Of a stretch of 32,736 bases of DNA, positions 28,653 to 32,736 are shown one piece after another. Position numbers and translations under genes: made by a program. Source of the stretch: Thiomicrorhabdus sp. (GTDB lineage: Bacteria; Pseudomonadota; Gammaproteobacteria; Thiomicrospirales; Thiomicrospiraceae); assembly GCA_006222135.1 (NCBI GenBank), contig VCMI01000079.1, positions 4,243-36,978 of the forward strand, written 5' to 3'. Every line of letters starts with the position of its first letter. Within the stretch, counting starts at the first letter, position 1. A model generated the notes under the pieces. That model was not told where the DNA came from. It made no database searches and saw nothing but the letters and a program-made list of their open reading frames with translations.

Positions 28653-28937
28653 ATGCAATTTGAATGGGATGACCTGAAAAACCAAGAGAACCTTATCAAA
28701 CATGGTGTTTCTTTTGAAGACGCCAAGCAGGTGTTTGAAGACCCTCTCCATATTGCACGACTAGATCATCGCTATAGCTACTTTGAAGAAAGATGGATTA
28801 CATTAGGTTCAACTAAAAATTCTCATATTTTAGTTATTGCTAATTTGTTTTTTAGCGATGATGGTGAGGAAATTATTAGGATAATCTCGGCAAGACAAGC
28901 CAACACCAAGGAGCGAGGACAGTATGAGAACACTTGA
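28653..28937 (+). CDS. brnT: BrnT-like toxin
   Basis: MQFEWDDLKNQENLIKHGVSFEDAKQVFEDPLHIARLDHRYSYFEERWITLGST...RIISARQANTKER. Confidence 0.92.
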   Translation: MQFEWDDLKNQENLIKHGVSFEDAKQVFEDPLHIARLDHRYSYFEERWITLGSTKNSHILVIANLFFSDDGEEIIRIISARQANTKERGQYENT

Positions 28938-29181
28938 GCAAAGAGCTGAATTAGACGAGTTTGAAATGGAAGACAGTTATGATTTTTCTTCTGGCGTAAG
29001 AGGACGTTTTTATCAACCTAAAAAAGTGTCCACCACCATAAGGCTAGATAATGATATTTTGCTTTTCTTAAAAAAGAAAGCGAGTGAAGACCATATTGGA
29101 TACCAAACATTAATCAATAGCCTTTTACGTGATTATGTCAAACACTACTCATTGAGCCATAATCTACTCTTTATTATGTAA
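28924..29181 (+). CDS. brnA: BrnA-like antitoxin
   Basis: Overlaps brnT; KVSTTIRLDNDILLFLKKKASEDHIGYQTLINSLLRDYV is ribbon-helix-helix-like. Confidence 0.87.
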   Translation: MRTLEQRAELDEFEMEDSYDFSSGVRGRFYQPKKVSTTIRLDNDILLFLKKKASEDHIGYQTLINSLLRDYVKHYSLSHNLLFIM

Positions 29182-29268
29182 GTATTGTAGTGGCAGCTAA
29201 CCGTCATCCTGCGGCTTGACCAAGGGGTCTCGATGTGTCGATGTAGCTTATCGGGTCAAGCAGTAAAG

Positions 29269-29301
29269 TTGAACCACGAAGTCACTAAGACACGAAGTTT
29301 T
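29269..29301. repeat. Type-D dispersed repeat directly abutting the IS element
   Basis: ttgaaccacgaagtcactaagacacgaagtttt. Confidence 0.8.
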
Positions 29302-29318
29302 TAGGGTGAGTGAACTAC

Positions 29319-29351
29319 CCCCACTAAACCGCTAACGCAGTTTTAGTGGGG
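29319..29351. other. Terminal hairpin overlapping tnpB 3' end (10-bp stem)
   Basis: ccccactaaa-ccgctaacgcagt-tttagtgggg. Confidence 0.8.
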
Positions 29352-30575
29352 ACTTCTACTGACCTATGCAAGTAAATACTTACACCTTTCGCTAAGCCAT
29401 CTAATTGGGTAGATATAGGCTTAGAGGAACACTTTACAGTACCGTTCGCACCGAACGTTTCCAATTCTTGTTTCAGACCAAAGTTTTTAATGTTAATGGC
29501 CGCGTTGTAATCACGGTCGATGACCGTTTTACACTCGGCACATTCATACATTCGGTCTGACAATTTCAAATCAGATTTATACCCGCCACAATTGCTACAC
29601 GTTTTTGAGCTGGGTACGAATCTTCCGATGGTAATCAGATTCTTTCCGTACCAGTCACACTTATAGGCAAGTTGTTGTAAGAAAGACCCCCAGGCCACAT
29701 CTGCAATGTGCCTTGAGAGCTTTCGATTACGGATTAAGCCTTTAATATTCAAATCTTCTACCACTAAACTGGTCGCTTGGTTTTCGACAGCCAATTTGTG
29801 CGAGATGAGATGACTATAATTATTACGGGCGTTTGCGGTCCGTTCGTGCAACACGGCGACGTGCCGCACTTGTTTTGAACGGTTTGCTGAGCCTTTTTTC
29901 TTACGAGATAGAATTCTTTGTTGCTGTTTAAGCTTTACTAATACCGAGTTCAAGAATCTTGGATTCTCAAACTCCGTTTCATCAGAGCAGACGGCAAACG
30001 TTTTAATTCCGACATCGATACCGAGTGTCAACTCGGGTTCAACGATACTTTTTGAAGGAAGTTGAGTTGAGTCGTCAATAAGCATGGATAGGGTAAAAGC
30101 CCCGCTTGGGGCTTTCTTAACCGTACACGTTTTTATCCGACCCTCAAACGTTCGATGAAACACAGCTTTCACCCTTCCAATTTTCGGAAGTTTCACCATG
30201 GAACTTTCAAAATCAGCTTGGACATGCTGAGGGTTTTGAAAGCTCTGCCACGACGCTCGTTTAGATTTGAAATTTGGATATTTGCTACTACCCCTGAAGA
30301 AAGCGGAAAACGCTTTATCCAGGTGGTCTAACGTAGACAGTAAGCTTTGAGAATTAACGGTGGTTAACCAATGGTATTTTAGCGTTTTCTTCTTTTTGAC
30401 TAACTGGTCTTGAAGGCGGCGTTTGGACACGCCTTTTCCAAATCGACGGTAATATCTGCCTTTTAAAGATAGACCCCAATTCCAGACAAAAACGATTCAC
30501 GCCGAAATGTTGGGAAAACATTTCAACTTGTAATCTGTTTGGGGTTAGTCTATATTTATAATATTTTAGTGTCAT
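29324..30575 (-). CDS. tnpB: TnpB (IS605 OrfB, RuvC nuclease), frameshifted as given
   Basis: LGIDVGIKTFAV...SLVVEDLNIKG...CSNCGG..YECAECKTVIDRDYNAAINI. ORFs 30354-30575 and 29324-30430 join as NRFVWNWGLSLKGRYYRRFGKGVSKRRLQDQL if one base is removed from A5 30488-30492. Confidence 0.92.
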
Positions 30576-30610
30576 AAGACATTATTATACTCCGAATGGG
30601 GAGTAAGTAA

Positions 30611-31027
30611 ATGAATAACCTAAGAAAAAGAAGTCATTATCACGCCGTTCATGATCTAAAATATCATTTGGTGTTAGTTACTAAATATCGAAATCCAGTA
30701 ATTGATAAGCTTATCCTCGAAAGGTTGCATGCAATCTTTCAAGAACAGCTTCAAAAATGGGATGTTGAGCTTATTGAATTCAACGGTGAATCTGACCATG
30801 TTCACTTGCTTATAAAGACGCACCCAAGCCTGGACTTGTCCAAGCTAATTAACTCGATAAAAACAGTTTCATCAAGACTTATCAGAAAAGAATTCAAAGA
30901 AAGGGTCGATAGTTATTATTTGAAACCTTACTTCTGGTCAAGAGCTTACTGCTTATTAACGACAGGCGGAGCCACAATAGACGTTATTAAGAGATACATC
31001 GAAAACCAAGATAAGCCCGTAAAATAA
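30611..31027 (+). CDS. tnpA: TnpA (IS200-like Y1 transposase)
   Basis: YHLVLVTKYRNPVIDKLI...FNGESDHVHLLIKTHPS...VIKRYIENQ; HUH and Tyr motifs intact. Confidence 0.94.
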   Translation: MNNLRKRSHYHAVHDLKYHLVLVTKYRNPVIDKLILERLHAIFQEQLQKWDVELIEFNGESDHVHLLIKTHPSLDLSKLINSIKTVSSRLIRKEFKERVDSYYLKPYFWSRAYCLLTTGGATIDVIKRYIENQDKPVK

Positions 31028-31039
31028 ATACGCTATTCA

Positions 31040-31075
31040 TCTCCACCTAAATCCTTTCAGAATTTTAGATGGAGA
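31040..31075. other. Terminal hairpin downstream of tnpA
   Basis: tctccacctaaa-...-ttttagatggaga, one mismatch; flanked on both sides by cgctattc. Confidence 0.7.
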
Positions 31076-31117
31076 ATTCCGCTATTCTTGTTAAATCTGA
31101 CCAGGCCTGGTAGGTTT

Positions 31118-31353
31118 GTCATTGCGAGGCACGTAGTGACGTGGCAATCCAGAGGTCATGGCGGAGTGCTGTATTTAGACTTTGGCTATGGATTGCTTCG
31201 CTGCGCTCGCAAAGACAGGCGGTGGTTTTGCCATTGCTAGTGTGTTTTTCCAGTCATTGCAAGAAACGGAGTGACGCAGCAATCCATGGCTCGCGGCGAA
31301 GTGCTGTGTTTAGATGTTAACTCCTGGATTGCTTAGCCTTGCTCGCAATGACG
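31118..31353. repeat. Two consecutive type-A MITE-like elements
   Basis: gtcattgcgaggcacgtagtgacgtggcaatccag...atggattgcttcgctgcgctcgcaaagac and a second similar unit from about 31253. Confidence 0.8.
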
Positions 31354-31423
31354 GTGGTGGGATTGGATTATCGGGTCAAGCCCGATAATGACGATTGGTT
31401 GAGTCCATTAATCAACGTACTGG

Positions 31424-32736
31424 TTAACTCTGCGAGGTGATTGGGGTTAGCTTCCAGATATCTCGATTGTATTCTTGCATGGTTCTGTCTGTTGAGAAGA
31501 TCCCGCTACGGGCGGTGTTGATGATACTCATTCTGGTCCAATCCGCGCGATTTTGATAGGCTTTGGCCACTTTATCTTGCACGGTAATGTAACTTTGAAA
31601 GTCGGCCAAAGTCATCCATGGATCGCTTGAACTTTTCATGGAGTTGATTATATCGTTAAATATTCCTGGCTCAAATTGGTTAAAGTGTCCGGACTCTAGC
31701 AACCCCATGACCGCTTGTAACTCGACACTTTCTTCAATATAAGTTTGCGGACTGTAATGATGGCGTAGCATTTCCACATCAGGCGTTTGCAAGCCAAATA
31801 AGAAAAAGTTTTCATCCCCGACCTCTTCGCGAATCTCAACATTCGCCCCATCGAGTGTTCCAATAGTTAGAGCACCATTCATCATGAACTTCATATTTCC
31901 GGTGCCAGAGGCTTCTTTACCGGCCGTCGAAATCTGTTCCGAGAGGTCAGTACCTGGGCAAATCACTTCCATGGCCGAAACACGGTAATTTGGGAAAAAC
32001 ACGACCTTTAACTTATCGCCAACATCGGGATCGGTATTAATGATTTGTGCGACATTGTTAATAAGCTTGATAATGTCTTTGGCCATCATATAACCTGGCG
32101 CGGCTTTACCCCCGAAGATAACACTGCGATTCGTCCAATCTGCGGTGTCGCCGCGTTTAATGCGTGAATAGAGATGAATCACGTGCAACACATTGAGCAG
32201 TTGGCGTTTATATTCATGAATTCGTTTAACCTGAACGTCAAACATTGAATCAATACTTAAAGAGACATCGGTCTTTTTCTTAATGAGATCGGCTAGGTTT
32301 TGCTTATTCGCTTGTTTAACGTCATACCAGGCCTGTTGGAATTGACTGTCTTGGGCCAAGGGTTCAATTCCGGATAACTGAGTGAGTTCGGTGATCCACC
32401 CTTCGCCGATTTTCTCTTTTAACAAGGCTCTGAGCTTTGGATTGCACCCGGCCAGCCAGCGGCGCTGGGTTACGCCATTGGTTTTGTTATTGAATTTTTC
32501 TGGCCATAGCTGATAGAAATCATTGAACAAGCCCTCTTTTAGCAGCTGTGAATGCAGTGCCGCCACCCCATTGACAGAGTGACTCCCCACAATGGCCAGG
32601 TGTGCCATGCAGACATTCTTATGCTCATCGATAATCGACATCCGACTTTGACGGCCATTATCTGCAGGCCACTTCATCGCTACCTGCATCAGGAACCGCT
32701 GATTTATTTCATAAATAATATCGAGTGGGCGTGGCA
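31424..32736 (-). CDS. glgP: Glycogen/starch phosphorylase, C-terminal part (5' end beyond window)
   Basis: MAHLAIVGSHSVNGVAALHSQLLKEGLFNDFYQLWPEKFNNKTNGVTQRRWL...KVVFFPNYRVSAMEVICPGTDLSEQISTAGKEASGTGNMKFMMNGALTIGTLDGANVEI; frame is open to the window end. Confidence 0.97.
   Translation of the reverse strand, partial: PRPLDIIYEINQRFLMQVAMKWPADNGRQSRMSIIDEHKNVCMAHLAIVGSHSVNGVAALHSQLLKEGLFNDFYQLWPEKFNNKTNGVTQRRWLAGCNPKLRALLKEKIGEGWITELTQLSGIEPLAQDSQFQQAWYDVKQANKQNLADLIKKKTDVSLSIDSMFDVQVKRIHEYKRQLLNVLHVIHLYSRIKRGDTADWTNRSVIFGGKAAPGYMMAKDIIKLINNVAQIINTDPDVGDKLKVVFFPNYRVSAMEVICPGTDLSEQISTAGKEASGTGNMKFMMNGALTIGTLDGANVEIREEVGDENFFLFGLQTPDVEMLRHHYSPQTYIEESVELQAVMGLLESGHFNQFEPGIFNDIINSMKSSSDPWMTLADFQSYITVQDKVAKAYQNRADWTRMSIINTARSGIFSTDRTMQEYNRDIWKLTPITSQS

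Larger units (their letters stand above)
29302..31080. mobile_element. IS200/IS605-family element with divergent tnpB and tnpA; exact ends not determined
   Basis: tnpB (-) and tnpA (+) diverge from about 30576-30610; hairpins at both outer ends (29319-29351 and 31040-31075). Confidence 0.8.

Noticed and set aside
29324-31027. Cas12-like or CRISPR-associated function for the RuvC protein
   Set aside because: Size, zinc finger and adjacency to a Y1 TnpA place it as ordinary IS605 TnpB; no CRISPR array is present.

Overview
This 32.7-kb window is from a bacterium, probably a gammaproteobacterium; I cannot name the species from sequence alone. Nearly all genes are on the minus strand. (1) A surface-polysaccharide locus (about 12.4-27.5 kb, plus 1-1.5 kb). 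It encodes a pseudaminic-acid-type pathway (pseB, pseC, pseF, pseG, an N-formyltransferase, pseI), flippase, polymerase-like protein, glycosyltransferases, NAD-dependent epimerases, two near-identical initiating sugar-phosphate transferases, a WbpM/PglF-like dehydratase and glmS. (2) An accessory island (about 1.6-12.4 kb) lying between the two sugar-transferase copies. It is packed with toxin-antitoxin and defence genes: RelE/Phd, MNT/HEPN, HigBA-like, DarTG with a SLOG protein and a membrane pentapeptide-like protein, and MqsRA with a SecB-like chaperone. It also holds a REP-associated (Y1) transposase, solo copies of that transposase's terminal motif, and remnants of epimerase and sugar-transferase genes. 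(3) A second accessory stretch (27.6-31.4 kb) with MazEF, BrnTA, an IS200/IS605-type element (tnpA plus tnpB) and many MITE-like repeats, followed by the 3' part of glycogen phosphorylase. Main observations: a dispersed intergenic repeat sits in frame, twice in tandem with a 117-nt period, inside glmS; TA/defence modules are bracketed by direct repeats that resemble transposase ends; CCAGGCCTG(G) is strongly over-represented; and at least eight genes carry single-base homopolymer frameshifts, which could be real decay, phase variation or assembly error.
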